A stretch of 46,395 nt of DNA from Extibacter muris (GTDB lineage Bacteria; Bacillota; Clostridia; Lachnospirales; Lachnospiraceae). The notes below the pieces were generated by a model. The model was not told the origin of the DNA, searched no databases, and was given only the letters and a program-made list of their open reading frames with translations. Position numbers and translations under genes: made by a program. The stretch spans positions 1 to 46,395 of the forward strand of contig NZ_SMMX01000022.1 of the NCBI RefSeq assembly GCF_004345005.1, written 5' to 3'. How positions within the stretch are numbered: position 1 is the stretch's first letter; every line of letters starts with the position of its first letter. Below, in pieces: positions 24,582 to 34,098 of the stretch.

Positions 24582-26015
24582 ATGAAATACGTAATCGGAA
24601 TCGACGGAGGGACCCAGAGCACGAAGGTCGGAATCTACAGCCTGGACGGCGCCCTTGACTGTGAAGAAAAGGTAATGCTCCGCCCCCTGTATGTGCCGGA
24701 CGCAGATACAGCAGAACATCTGGATGATGATTTGTGGGACTCTCTTGTAACTGCATGCCGGGGACTGATGCAAAAATTTGAAGGAAGCAGGGAAGAGATA
24801 TTGGGAATCGGCCTTGGCAGTATCCGCTGTTGCAGGACCTATCTCAAAAAAGACGGAACGCTGGCATATCCAGTCATCAACTGGATGGACAAACGCCTGG
24901 CAAAGCCCTACCAGAATGATGTCGCAGACATGGCCTATCTCTCCACGACAACCGGCTATCTGACTGTCCGGATGACCGGAGAATTCAAAGATACGGCAGC
25001 TAACTATGAAGGAGTCTACGGCCCCTTTGACAAAAAGGAATGGAAGTGGAGCGACAATCCGGAAGACTATGAAGAATATAACATCACAAGGAAGAACCTG
25101 TTCGATTTGGTGATGCCCGGTGATATCCTCGGATACGTGACAAAAGAGGCCAGTGAAGCAACACTTCTCCCTGAAGGCTGCCCGGTAATCGCCACAGCCA
25201 ATGATAAAGCGGCGGAAGGACTCGGAGCGGGTATCCGGGATGACGGTTCTGTACTCGTATCCCTTGGCACCTACATCGGCGGGATGATGCGCGGAAAAGT
25301 ATATACAGACACAGCCGTAGAATACTGGTCCAATCTGTCCGCCATTCCCCGCGAATATCTCTATGAGACAAGTACAGGAATCAGACGGGGGATGTGGAGT
25401 GTATCCTGGTTCAAAGAGCTGCTTGGCGAGGCAATGGAAGAAAAAGCGGAAAGTCTGGGTATCAGTGTGGAAGAGCTTCTGGAAAAAGAAGCAAGGCTTA
25501 TCGCTCCCGGAAGCGAGGGACTGATAACAGTAGGCGAATTTCTGGCGCCTAATCATCTGCCCTACCGAAAGGCGATGTTTATCGGATTTGACGGCCGCCA
25601 TAAAAGAGCGCACATGTACCGCTCCATACTGGAAGCCATTGCAATGACCATGAAGATGAGCGTGGACGCCATGTGCGAAGAACAGTGCATCAGACCAAAA
25701 CAGGTGATCGTATCAGGAGGCGGCTCCAACAGCCCACTGTTTATGCAGATATTTGCAGATGTATTCGGCATACCAAGCGTCCGCAATGTCATCAATAACG
25801 CGGCAGGGCTTGGGGCGGCTATCAACGTGGCCGTGGGAACCGGGGCTTACCCGGATTACGAGACAGCCATTGACAAGATGGTAAGGATACGAGACAGTTT
25901 CAAGCCGGAGCTTAAACACACCGAAACATATGACAAGATAATCAACAATATTTACCGCGATATAAAAGAATACTCAGACCCGGTAAATAAAAAGATATAT
26001 GAGCTGTTTGGCTAG
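24582..26015 (+). CDS. FGGY-family carbohydrate kinase (YgcE-like)
   Basis: A 477-residue FGGY kinase: GIDGGTQSTKVG at residues 5-16, INWMDKR, the catalytic Asp208 in ATANDKAAEGLGAG, VSLGTYIGG, and SGGGSNSPLF near the C-terminus. It is the third gene of the cluster, immediately after the MFS transporter, and its GGAGG site lies inside that gene. The substrate is unknown. Its presence shows that the pathway phosphorylates a sugar, sugar acid or polyol, before or after the flavin-linked oxidation. Confidence 0.88.
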   Translation: MKYVIGIDGGTQSTKVGIYSLDGALDCEEKVMLRPLYVPDADTAEHLDDDLWDSLVTACRGLMQKFEGSREEILGIGLGSIRCCRTYLKKDGTLAYPVINWMDKRLAKPYQNDVADMAYLSTTTGYLTVRMTGEFKDTAANYEGVYGPFDKKEWKWSDNPEDYEEYNITRKNLFDLVMPGDILGYVTKEASEATLLPEGCPVIATANDKAAEGLGAGIRDDGSVLVSLGTYIGGMMRGKVYTDTAVEYWSNLSAIPREYLYETSTGIRRGMWSVSWFKELLGEAMEEKAESLGISVEELLEKEARLIAPGSEGLITVGEFLAPNHLPYRKAMFIGFDGRHKRAHMYRSILEAIAMTMKMSVDAMCEEQCIRPKQVIVSGGGSNSPLFMQIFADVFGIPSVRNVINNAAGLGAAINVAVGTGAYPDYETAIDKMVRIRDSFKPELKHTETYDKIINNIYRDIKEYSDPVNKKIYELFG

Positions 26016-26052
26016 ACAGCCGATTAATAATAAGAAGAAAGAGGTAAAAACC

Positions 26053-27498
26053 ATGAGTTTATTAAGAGAAGAAATTGTAGAAGAGTTAGTGAAAATATGC
26101 GGGGCAGACGCAGTGGTGACAGACACGGAAGTACTGCAGGAAAGCTCTTATGACAGATTCAGAAAATATGAAGGATATAATAAGGTATTTACCAACCCGC
26201 TTCCGGCGGCAGTTGTATTTGTACAGGACAAAAAACAGGTGTCCGAGGTGTTAAGATTTGCCAATGCCAACGGGATAAACGTTGTTCCCCGCACAGGACA
26301 TTCTGCCACGGAAGGCGGCCTTGAGACAATTGTTGAGAATTCTATCGTGCTGGATGGTTCTCAGATGAAGAAGATTATCAATATTGACACCTACAATATG
26401 CAGGCAACTTGTGAATGTGGTGTTGTGCTTGAAGATTTGGAAAACCAGGTGAGAGAACTTGGCTATACAACCGGGCATTCCCCGCAGTCAAAGCCGTTGG
26501 CGCAGATGGGAGGATTGGTTGCAACAAGAAGTATCGGACAGTTTTCCACGATGTACGGCGGAATCGAAGACATGCTGGCAGGGGTGGAAGCAGTATTTCC
26601 AGACGGAACCATCACCAACATCAAAGCTGTGCCAAGAAGAGCTGCAGGACCGGATATCCGCCATGTAGTGCTAGGAAACGAAGGGGCGCTCTGCTTTATT
26701 ACAGAAGTAACGGTAAAACTATATAAATACTTCCCGGAATACCATGTATGCCAGGGATATACATTGGATGACATGATAACAGGCATCCGCATTATGCGCG
26801 ACGTAATGACAGAAGGTTACAAACCGTCTGTGGCAAGACTCTACGACGCAGAGGACGGAAAAGAGCATTTCTCCCACTTTGCACCGGGAAAATGCGTGAT
26901 TCTCTTCGTGACAGAAGGCCCGGAAAAAGTATCCAAAGCAAATGCAGAAGGCATCCGGGAGATTGTATCAAAGTATTCCGAGTGTACAGAAGTCGACCAT
27001 AAGCTGATTGAGACGTGGTTCGCAAATCTGAACTGGGATGCGGCACGTATCGAAGAAGAACGAAAAGAAGTTCTCGAGACGAAGAACGTATGTTGTACCA
27101 CAGAGATTTCCGCAAACTGGAGCGCGGTTGAGGAGATCTACCGCATCTGTAAAGAGCGGGTAGTAAATGAAATACCGGACATCACGGTATTTGGGGCACA
27201 CGCCTCACACTGCTATTCCAACGGCATCAACCTCTACTTTGTATATTGGTATAATGTGGTAGACTGTGCGCCGGAAGACGAGATTAAAAAATATCACCTT
27301 CCAATTAAGAAAATCATCTGTGAAGAGACGATCAAGGCCGGCGGCTCCATGTGCCACCACCACGGAGTAGGAAAGCACAGAGTACACTGGATTGACAAAG
27401 AGCACGGTTCAGCACTCTATATTGTAAAAAAATTAAAAGCAGCTTTTGACCCCAACGGAGTCATGAATATCGGAACCATTCTGCCATATAAGAAATAA
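26053..27498 (+). CDS. FAD-linked oxidase, alkyl-DHAP synthase/YgcU-like
   Basis: A 481-residue flavoprotein of the VAO/PCMH fold. The FAD-binding part spans about residues 40-220 (VVPRTGHSATEGG, GYTTGHSPQS, GGLVATRSIGQFSTMYGG, VLGNEGALCFITEVTV), and the C-terminal half carries the CHHHGVGKHR motif seen in alkyl-dihydroxyacetonephosphate synthase-like enzymes, unlike the GEHG form of lactate dehydrogenases. The start at 26053 has an AGAGG site. Its stop overlaps the EtfB start by one base, so the oxidase probably passes electrons to that flavoprotein. The substrate is unknown. Confidence 0.87.
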   Translation: MSLLREEIVEELVKICGADAVVTDTEVLQESSYDRFRKYEGYNKVFTNPLPAAVVFVQDKKQVSEVLRFANANGINVVPRTGHSATEGGLETIVENSIVLDGSQMKKIINIDTYNMQATCECGVVLEDLENQVRELGYTTGHSPQSKPLAQMGGLVATRSIGQFSTMYGGIEDMLAGVEAVFPDGTITNIKAVPRRAAGPDIRHVVLGNEGALCFITEVTVKLYKYFPEYHVCQGYTLDDMITGIRIMRDVMTEGYKPSVARLYDAEDGKEHFSHFAPGKCVILFVTEGPEKVSKANAEGIREIVSKYSECTEVDHKLIETWFANLNWDAARIEEERKEVLETKNVCCTTEISANWSAVEEIYRICKERVVNEIPDITVFGAHASHCYSNGINLYFVYWYNVVDCAPEDEIKKYHLPIKKIICEETIKAGGSMCHHHGVGKHRVHWIDKEHGSALYIVKKLKAAFDPNGVMNIGTILPYKK

Positions 27499-28289
27499 TG
27501 AAACTTCTCGTATGCTTTAAGGTGATACCGGATCTTGACCAGATGGCGGCGGAGGATTACACGGTGGATGAAAGGATGCAGGTAGACACATCCTTTGTCC
27601 GTACCATGTGGAACTGCTTCGACGAAAGCGGGCTGGAATTTGGATTAAGACTTTGTGACGAGGCAGAAGGTCTTAATCTGCATCTTGAAAAAACAGCGCT
27701 GACTGTTGCAGGAGAGCAGGCAGAACTCTACCTGAAGACATTGAACGCGCTTAAGTATGACAGGACAGTCCGAATAGATAACGAAGGCCGGGACATACGG
27801 TTTATGCCGGAAGGGATTGCACAGGAGATAGCAGCATATGCAAAGGAAAATCCTCAGGATTATATAATTATGGGCCGGCAGGCCGCTCCGGGAAACAACG
27901 GGCTGACCTCATATTTTACGGCAGCAACCCTTGGAATACCGTTGATTTCCAATGTAGTGGATCTGCATCTTTTAGAGGACGGAAGACTCTGGGCCGTCAC
28001 AGAAGCGGGGGGCAGCCTATACGGACAGACGGCACAATCCCCTGCCGTACTAGTCATAGGAAATGCGGTAATCAGCAAGCTGAGAGTCCCCACTTTAAAA
28101 GACCGTATGCAGTACGGCAAGAAAAATGTGGATATTACAGGAGCTGAAATTCTGAAAACTTACAGCGGCGAAAACCCCTCTGGCATGGCCTATATCAACA
28201 GAGAAAGAAAAGGTGAAAGAATGAAGGCAACAGGCCAGAAAGCTGCAGAAGAGCTGGGCAGATGGATTAAAGAGCGAAGGAGCATGTAA
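27498..28289 (+). CDS. Electron transfer flavoprotein beta-subunit homologue, pair 1 (YgcR-like)
   Basis: A 263-residue EtfB-family protein. The N-terminal LLVCFKVIPDLDQ, central DYIIMGRQAAPGNNGLTSYFTAATLGIPL and SKLRVPTLKDRMQYGKK match the EtfB layout, but the usual DGDTAQV motif is replaced by APGNNGL, so this is a divergent branch. It overlaps the oxidase gene by one base and is followed by an EtfA-like gene after 18 bases. The pair would carry electrons from the oxidase at 26053. Whether it binds FAD or AMP in the beta subunit cannot be read. Confidence 0.82.
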   Translation: MKLLVCFKVIPDLDQMAAEDYTVDERMQVDTSFVRTMWNCFDESGLEFGLRLCDEAEGLNLHLEKTALTVAGEQAELYLKTLNALKYDRTVRIDNEGRDIRFMPEGIAQEIAAYAKENPQDYIIMGRQAAPGNNGLTSYFTAATLGIPLISNVVDLHLLEDGRLWAVTEAGGSLYGQTAQSPAVLVIGNAVISKLRVPTLKDRMQYGKKNVDITGAEILKTYSGENPSGMAYINRERKGERMKATGQKAAEELGRWIKERRSM

Positions 28290-28307
28290 AGAAAGGGGGC
28301 TTGCCGT

Positions 28308-29165
28308 ATGAGATGGCTGTTTATCATCTCTGCAGAAGATTCGGAAGATTATAGAAAGCAGAAAAAACAATGGGAGCTTGTATCGGCATCGGTACCGGAA
28401 GAAACAGGATGTATAGACGCACTTTCCTACAAGGGAGCTGAACCGTTGGAAATCGCGGAAGACCTCATAGAAATCAACCGCGGCGGAAAGTATGAAGGGA
28501 TTCTGGTGGCCCACGGAAACCGTACAGATGAGGTAGCCGGGCGCTACGCCGCACTTGGCGGATGCAGATGTCTTTTGGGGATATGTGACATCACGTGGGA
28601 AAAGGATGTCCCTCTTTTCCATAAGTCAGTATACCAGTCAAACATGGAAGCCTCATTCCCAATCGAACTACCCTTTGCGGCAGGACTTACAGGATGGAAA
28701 GACAGAGGATATCCTGCATGTACAGAGATGCTTCCGACAGAAAGAGTTCTCCCGCGCCCTGTGAAAGCTACAGATGAGAAGGTACTTATAGAGGCAGGAA
28801 CAAAGCAGAAGGAGTCAGATGTCCTTCTGGCAGTGGGCAAGGGAGTCCGCACGAAAGAAGATGTGCAAAAGCTAAAAGAGCTGGCAGAGGACAAAGGTTA
28901 TATGTTCGGCGTCACAAGACCAGTGGCTATGAATGGGTGGGCGCTCATAGATGAAATCATCGGCGTGTCCGGACATATCTATTCGCCGAAGGTCTGCATT
29001 ACGATAGGAGTGTCAGGCTCTGCCGCTTTCTACGCAGGAATAGAAAACAGTGGATGGATTGCATCCGTGAATACAGACGAGCACGCGCCGATCGTCCAGA
29101 TGTCCGACCTGGCCGTCATAGATGACTATAAGAATATATGGGAGAGGCTTTCACTCATATTGTAA
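28308..29165 (+). CDS. Electron transfer flavoprotein alpha-subunit homologue, pair 1 (YgcQ-like)
   Basis: A 285-residue EtfA-family protein. The C-terminal FAD domain is clear (LLAVGKGVRTKEDVQKLKEL, GVSGSAAFYAGIENSGWIASVNTDE, HAPIVQMSDLAVIDDY). The N-terminal domain is short and divergent and lacks the GRDLAPRVAARL-type segment present in the second EtfA. At 285 residues it is smaller than the usual 310-340. It sits directly after its EtfB partner and 11 bases before the second FAD oxidase. Confidence 0.8.
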   Translation: MRWLFIISAEDSEDYRKQKKQWELVSASVPEETGCIDALSYKGAEPLEIAEDLIEINRGGKYEGILVAHGNRTDEVAGRYAALGGCRCLLGICDITWEKDVPLFHKSVYQSNMEASFPIELPFAAGLTGWKDRGYPACTEMLPTERVLPRPVKATDEKVLIEAGTKQKESDVLLAVGKGVRTKEDVQKLKELAEDKGYMFGVTRPVAMNGWALIDEIIGVSGHIYSPKVCITIGVSGSAAFYAGIENSGWIASVNTDEHAPIVQMSDLAVIDDYKNIWERLSLIL

Positions 29166-29176
29166 GAGGAGATGTC

Positions 29177-30514
29177 ATGGAAAGAATATATTTTCAGGAT
29201 GAATCAAAATACAGAGGGAGTGCAGACGCTCTTTTCATTCCCGAAACAAAGGAAGAACTCATCGCATATGTAAAAGAAAAAAGCATACAGAAAGAAGCAA
29301 TCACCATACAGGGAGCCCTCACCGGAATTACCGGAAGCGGGGTACCTGTAAAGGGGCTGGCCCTTAAGACAGAAAAGCTTAACAGGATATATATACAGGA
29401 GGATGAGAAAGGATGGTATGCATACGCCGAAGCAGGTGTGACCGGTGAAAAGCTGGAACAGATGGCGTCCAGAGAAACGAAAGACGCCTGCTTTTTTCCG
29501 GTGCTTCCGACAGAGAAAACCGCCACTCTTGGAGGAATTGCGGCAAGCGGGGCAAAGGGGATACATACCCGATGTTACGGGGGATTCAAAGATTATGTGG
29601 AACAATGCCAGGTCTGCACGGCAAAAGGAGACATCATAGAAGTCACCTGGGATATGCCGGAATTCGGGGAAATATTCGGCTCGGAAGGAATGCTTGTCCT
29701 GTTTCTATCCTTTAAAATCCGTCTGATAAAAAAACCGCAGCACATATGGGGAATCCTGTTCCGGTTCACAGACGACCGTACGGCGGTAAGATTTGCCGAA
29801 CGGATAGAAGAAAGGCAGCATATTACGGCTGTCGAATATATGGACAAACATACAATCAGACTAATCGAAACATATAAGAAAAACATGTCTGCCATCTCGT
29901 CTCTCCCGGACATAGGAGAACAGATTCAGGTACTCATCTATGTAGAGACGGCTGGTGAATCAGAGGAGGAAGCTGAAGAAGAGGCAGCAGGCCTTCTCGA
30001 AGCATGTATAGAAGCAGGAGGAGACCCGGAGGACGCCTGGGCCATGTGCACAGAAGAAGAGGTCGAACGCCTCCGTGCATACCGTCACGCCGCATCGGAG
30101 TGTGTGAATATGGAAGTAGGAAAGGTAAATGGCCAATATCCGGAAGTGTGCAAATTATCACTGGATACAACGAGAAGCCTTACCGACAGGGAGACGCTTC
30201 TTGACGAGTACCAGAGCCGTCTGGATAAAAGCAACATCCCTCACTGTATATTCGGACACTTTGGCGAGGGCGGGCCATACGTGAACCTTATGGCAAAAGA
30301 CAGCGCCCAATATAAAGAAGGAACACGCATAATGGAAGAATGGGTACACAAGGCATATGAAGACAGCGCAGAAGTCTTTGGAGAACACGGGGTCGGGAAA
30401 CTGAAAAAAGAGATGTTTCAAAGAAACGCCCCCGAAGTGATTGTAAAAGAAGCTGTCCGGAGAAAACAAAAATGGGACCCAGAGGGGATACTCAATCCGG
30501 GAAATATGGTTTAA
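29177..30514 (+). CDS. FAD-linked oxidase, GlcD / D-lactate dehydrogenase-like
   Basis: A 445-residue FAD oxidase of the GlcD/LctD type. Visible: the FAD-binding segment ITIQGALTGITGSGVPV (about residues 40-56), PTEKTATLGGIAASGAKG and FGSEGMLVLFLSFKIRL, and a C-terminal VFGEHGVGKLKKEMF motif (the GEHG motif binds metal and substrate in 2-hydroxyacid dehydrogenases). It starts at 29177 behind AAGAGGAG. With EtfAB this family forms electron-bifurcating lactate dehydrogenases in anaerobes; the second Etf pair lies downstream, after a broken dehydrogenase gene. Confidence 0.86.
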   Translation: MERIYFQDESKYRGSADALFIPETKEELIAYVKEKSIQKEAITIQGALTGITGSGVPVKGLALKTEKLNRIYIQEDEKGWYAYAEAGVTGEKLEQMASRETKDACFFPVLPTEKTATLGGIAASGAKGIHTRCYGGFKDYVEQCQVCTAKGDIIEVTWDMPEFGEIFGSEGMLVLFLSFKIRLIKKPQHIWGILFRFTDDRTAVRFAERIEERQHITAVEYMDKHTIRLIETYKKNMSAISSLPDIGEQIQVLIYVETAGESEEEAEEEAAGLLEACIEAGGDPEDAWAMCTEEEVERLRAYRHAASECVNMEVGKVNGQYPEVCKLSLDTTRSLTDRETLLDEYQSRLDKSNIPHCIFGHFGEGGPYVNLMAKDSAQYKEGTRIMEEWVHKAYEDSAEVFGEHGVGKLKKEMFQRNAPEVIVKEAVRRKQKWDPEGILNPGNMV

Positions 30515-30532
30515 ATGAGTGGAGGTAATAGT

Positions 30533-31596
30533 ATGGTCAATACAACGACAAGGGCGTGGGGGTCCCCGGGAAGATACATACAAGGGCCGGGTGAATTAAT
30601 GAGGCTTGCAGTGCATACGAAGAAATACGGAAAAAGAATCTTTGCTGTCATTGATGAGTATTCTGTTACCATACTGAAATTACAAAAGAGCGTATAGAAG
30701 AGGCCATTTCAAAAGCACGTGCGTTTCAAGCGGAAGCTATAGTAGGAATTGGTGGCGGCAAAGCGATTGATACGGCCAAATGTGTCACTTCAGAGCTGGA
30801 AGTTCCTTTGATTGCCATACCTACGAGCGCTTCTACCGATGCGCCTACGATTGCAATGGCAATCATCTATAATGACAGACATGAACATGAAGATGTTTAT
30901 TATTTTTCCAAAAATCCGGACATGGTACTCATAGACAGCTCTGTCATAGCAAAAGCTCCTGTCCGCTTCCTCGTGTCCGGCATGGGAGATGCATTGGCCA
31001 CGGCATTCGAAGCCCGGACAACGATGGCGATGGACAGCAACAACTATATCTGCCAGGAGAGCGGGAGCTACCGGAGGACGAGAACAGCAGAAATTATCGC
31101 TGAAGAGTGCCTGAGAACAATCATGCAAAATGGCCGGCTGGCAAAACTGGCTAATGAGAACGGGATTGTAACAGAACCTCTCGAAGCGGTGATTGAGGCC
31201 AACACGCTGATGAGCGGCCTTGGATTTGAGAATGTAGGCTGTGCCGCGGCCCACTGCATCTGCAACGGCCTGTCTTCGTTACCGGGAGGCGACAACGCAC
31301 TTCACGGGGAAAAGGTGGCGTTCGGTGTCATCTGCCAGCTCCTTGCAGAGCACGCGCCAGTAAAAGAAATCGAAGAGGTCATACAGTTTAATCTCAGCGT
31401 GGGATTGCCAGTAACACTCAAGGATATGGGAATCGAAACAAATGAAGAGACGTACGAAAAGATAGCAGGCGACCCGGACCGGACCGAATGGCAGAGGGAG
31501 CCATTTTATACAAATGCCCGAATTGTGGCGGACATTGTCAAGTGCGCGGATGAGCTGGGAAAAATGTATGCCGGAAGGGCATCCCTTGATACATAG
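30533..31596 (+). pseudogene. Glycerol dehydrogenase-like (GldA) pseudogene
   Basis: An ATG at 30533 with GGAGG 7 bases upstream opens MVNTTTRAWGSPGRYIQGPGEL, the GldA N-terminus. After IDEYSV (about 30671) the frame breaks and ends at TAG 30698. The protein resumes in another frame at TEITKERIEEAISKAR and continues unbroken to 31596 with GIGGGKAIDTAK, STDAPT, GMGDALATAFEA, AAAHCICNG and HGEKVAFG, including the metal-ligand Asp and His residues. About 30-35 residues are missing at the break, so a deletion of non-triplet length has removed part of the nucleotide domain. It would have oxidised a polyol such as glycerol. Confidence 0.85.
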
Positions 31597-31660
31597 CCCC
31601 TCGAGGCGGATGTGTTTTTTAGATAAGATAAAAATGATGAAACACCAGAAAGGAATTGTG

Positions 31661-32449
31661 ATGCTTAGGATTGCAGTATGTGTGAAACAAGTTCCGTCAG
31701 ATAAGATTACCGTAAGTGACGAAGACGGCAGCCTTGTTCGGTCTGAGATGAAAAGCAGCATGAATATGTATGACTATGCAGCACTTGAGACAGCGCTTCA
31801 TATAAAAGAACAGGCAGGAGGAAGTATCGATGTATTTACAATGGGACCGAAGCATGCAGCAGAGACACTGAAAGAGTCGCTGGCCTACGGCGCGGACCGG
31901 GCATTTCTTTTAAACGACCGTGCATTTGCAGGAGCCGATGTGCTGGCAACTGCCTATACGTTATCTTGTGCGCTCAGAAAGGCAGGTCCCTATGACGTCG
32001 TTGTCTGTGGCCTGAAAACAACAGACGGAGATACGGCACAGGTGGGAGGAGAACTGGCGGCCGATCTCCATGTCATGTACGTGCCCGGAGTATGCGCGGC
32101 TTTAGAAGCCCATGGAACGTTCATAAAAACAAAGATATTGACAGATGACCAAATAATCACCATAAAGGCGCAGCTTCCGGTTCTTATGTCTGTAGAACCG
32201 TCTGCATGCACGTTCCGGGTGCCCACGCTGGTACAGCGGCTGCAGAGCAGAAAAAAAGAGATACAGGTGTGGGATGCAGAAAGTATCGGGGCAGACCGGG
32301 CAAAGACAGGACAGGCAGGCTCCGCCACCAAAGTAGTGAAGATTATCACAAACAGCCAGGAAAAGAAAGTAAAACTACTCAGACTTTCAGCAGAAGAGAC
32401 AGTATCGTTGATAGAGGAGCGCAAGAATGCATGGATAAAAACATCTTAG
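31661..32449 (+). CDS. Electron transfer flavoprotein beta subunit, pair 2
   Basis: A 262-residue canonical EtfB: IAVCVKQVPSDKITV at the N-terminus, NMYDYAALETAL, VVVCGLKTTDGDTAQVGGELA and VPTLVQRLQSRKK. The DGDTAQV nucleotide-site motif, absent from the first EtfB, is intact as in bifurcating and classical Etfs. The start at 31661 has AAAGGA upstream; in-frame codons from 31514 lie inside the preceding gene. It overlaps the EtfA2 gene by 19 bases. Confidence 0.88.
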   Translation: MLRIAVCVKQVPSDKITVSDEDGSLVRSEMKSSMNMYDYAALETALHIKEQAGGSIDVFTMGPKHAAETLKESLAYGADRAFLLNDRAFAGADVLATAYTLSCALRKAGPYDVVVCGLKTTDGDTAQVGGELAADLHVMYVPGVCAALEAHGTFIKTKILTDDQIITIKAQLPVLMSVEPSACTFRVPTLVQRLQSRKKEIQVWDAESIGADRAKTGQAGSATKVVKIITNSQEKKVKLLRLSAEETVSLIEERKNAWIKTS

Positions 32450-33447
32450 TATATATTCAGAGAAAAGGAGAGCGCGTGGAGCCAGTCAGTCTGGAGCTTC
32501 TGGGAAAAGCAGAGAAGCTTTCAAAGGAGACAGGCTTTCGGGTTTATGCCGCATGCTTTGGAGAGACTGCAGAAAAGACGGTCGGACTGCTAAGCGGGTA
32601 TCCGGTTGAAAAGCTGTTTGTCTATGAAGGAAAAGAAGCGTGCCTTGATGTAAATATGGTAGCAGACGTGGCGGCAGATTTGTGCCGCAGGATAAAACCG
32701 GATATAGTACTTATCGGTGCAACCCGCCACGGGAGAAATCTTGCGCCCTGTATAGCAGCCCGGCTCAGGACCGGACTGACCGCCGACTGCACAGAACTTC
32801 ACATCGACAGAGAAGGTGCACTTGTGCAGGTGCGTCCTGCTTTTGAAGAAAAAAAGCTTGCCTATATCCAGACGTGTACAAGACCTCAGATGGCAACCGT
32901 ACGCCCGGGGGTTATGGAAATTCCAAAAAGAAACCTGGATGGCATATCAAAGCCGGTTGTCGAGAAGATAGAAACAATACAAGGAGGATTAACACAAAAA
33001 GGTTACGAGATTCTTAAACAGGAACCTGTCAGGAGGGTAAATACTGTCAATATTACGGAAGAGAAACTGCTTGTTGTTGCAGGAGAGGGTATTACAGAGC
33101 GGGAAGATATTGAGGTGTTGGAATGTTTTGCAGGCTCTATGGGAGGAACCATCGCATGTTCCAGGAAACTGGTGGAACGGGGATGGTTTACAGTGGAACG
33201 GCAGGTGGGGCTTTCAGGTAATGTTTCAAATGCGGAACTTATGATTACAGTGGGAGTATCCGGGAGTGTTCAATTCCAGGCAGGAATCCATAAGGTAAAA
33301 CATCTGATTGCAATTAATACGGATCCGGATGCACCTGTCATGGCATTGGCAGATGAGGGGATTTTGCTGGATCTACATCTTTTTATTCAGAGACTTAGGA
33401 AAGGACTGGAAATGAAACCCATTGACAGATACCAGGTACAAGCTTAA
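32431..33447 (+). CDS. Electron transfer flavoprotein alpha subunit, pair 2
   Basis: A 338-residue EtfA of normal length. The N-terminal domain has VLIGATRHGRNLAPCIAARL and TADCTEL; the C-terminal FAD domain has GEGITEREDIEVLECFAGSMGG-type sequence, RQVGLSGNVSNAELMITVGVSGSVQFQ and INTDPDAPVM. The start at 32431 is supported by AGAGGAG about 8 bases upstream and lies within the end of etfB2. Together with EtfB2 it would accept electrons from one or both FAD oxidases and pass them on, possibly bifurcating to NAD and ferredoxin. Confidence 0.9.
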   Translation: MDKNILVYIQRKGERVEPVSLELLGKAEKLSKETGFRVYAACFGETAEKTVGLLSGYPVEKLFVYEGKEACLDVNMVADVAADLCRRIKPDIVLIGATRHGRNLAPCIAARLRTGLTADCTELHIDREGALVQVRPAFEEKKLAYIQTCTRPQMATVRPGVMEIPKRNLDGISKPVVEKIETIQGGLTQKGYEILKQEPVRRVNTVNITEEKLLVVAGEGITEREDIEVLECFAGSMGGTIACSRKLVERGWFTVERQVGLSGNVSNAELMITVGVSGSVQFQAGIHKVKHLIAINTDPDAPVMALADEGILLDLHLFIQRLRKGLEMKPIDRYQVQA

Positions 33448-33522
33448 GATAAGTGTCAAATAGCTTCAGTGCGGGATGCGTATTCCTTTTTAAGCCGTGC
33501 TGGGAAAGAAGAGGCTTTAGCC

Positions 33523-34083
33523 ATGAAGAGAATGATTGAGTTGTTTGAAGACAACCCGGTTATACCGGGGGTTATCTGTGATGAAGATGTGGAACTTGTA
33601 TTGGAGAATGAGACAAAGATTGCGTTTACCTTGTTTGGGGAGATTGCAGATATTGGTAACATTGTGAAGCGTCTAAAAGACGGAGGAAAGACAGTTTTTG
33701 TGAATATTGATATGGTGGATGGCTTTGCAGGAAGGAATTCTGTAATTAAGTTTATGAAGCAGAATACTGTGGCAGATGGAATTATAAGTTCGAAAGCTTC
33801 CATGCTCAGGTATGCGAAAGAACAGGGTTTTTACACAGTACACAGATTTTTTATACTGGATTCATCTTCCTACCGGAGTATCGGAAAACAATTGGAAATT
33901 AGTAAGGCTGATTTTATAAATGTAGTGCCTGGCTGGACAAAAGTTGTAGAGTGGGCTGTGGAGGAGCACAAAAAGCCTGTTATTTCGGCAGGGCTGGTGT
34001 GTGATAAGAAGATAGTGATTGATAATCTGAATGCAGGGGCGATTGCAATCTGCAGCACGAACCATGACGTATGGGAGTTATAG
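33523..34083 (+). CDS. GlpP-family RNA-binding antiterminator (YgcP-like)
   Basis: A 186-residue protein of the glycerol-3-phosphate-responsive antiterminator family: ELFEDNPVIPGVICDED at the N-terminus, FVNIDMVDGFAGRN, ADGIISSKASMLRYAKEQGF, HRFFILDS, DFINVVPG and ISAGLVCDKK. GlpP binds the leader RNA of the glp genes in Bacillus and relieves termination. The start at 33523 has AAGAAGAGG about 8 bases upstream; an in-frame GTG at 33469 is less likely. It is co-directional with the Etf cluster, and the leader terminator at 22332-22377 is its obvious candidate target. Confidence 0.85.
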   Translation: MKRMIELFEDNPVIPGVICDEDVELVLENETKIAFTLFGEIADIGNIVKRLKDGGKTVFVNIDMVDGFAGRNSVIKFMKQNTVADGIISSKASMLRYAKEQGFYTVHRFFILDSSSYRSIGKQLEISKADFINVVPGWTKVVEWAVEEHKKPVISAGLVCDKKIVIDNLNAGAIAICSTNHDVWEL

Positions 34084-34098
34084 ATAAGGGAGAAGTGT

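Noticed and set aside
24180-25613. Long open frame (477 codons) on the minus strand opposite the MFS and FGGY kinase genes
   Set aside because: It is antisense to two clearly conserved proteins, has no recognisable domain and follows from the codon bias of the plus-strand genes.
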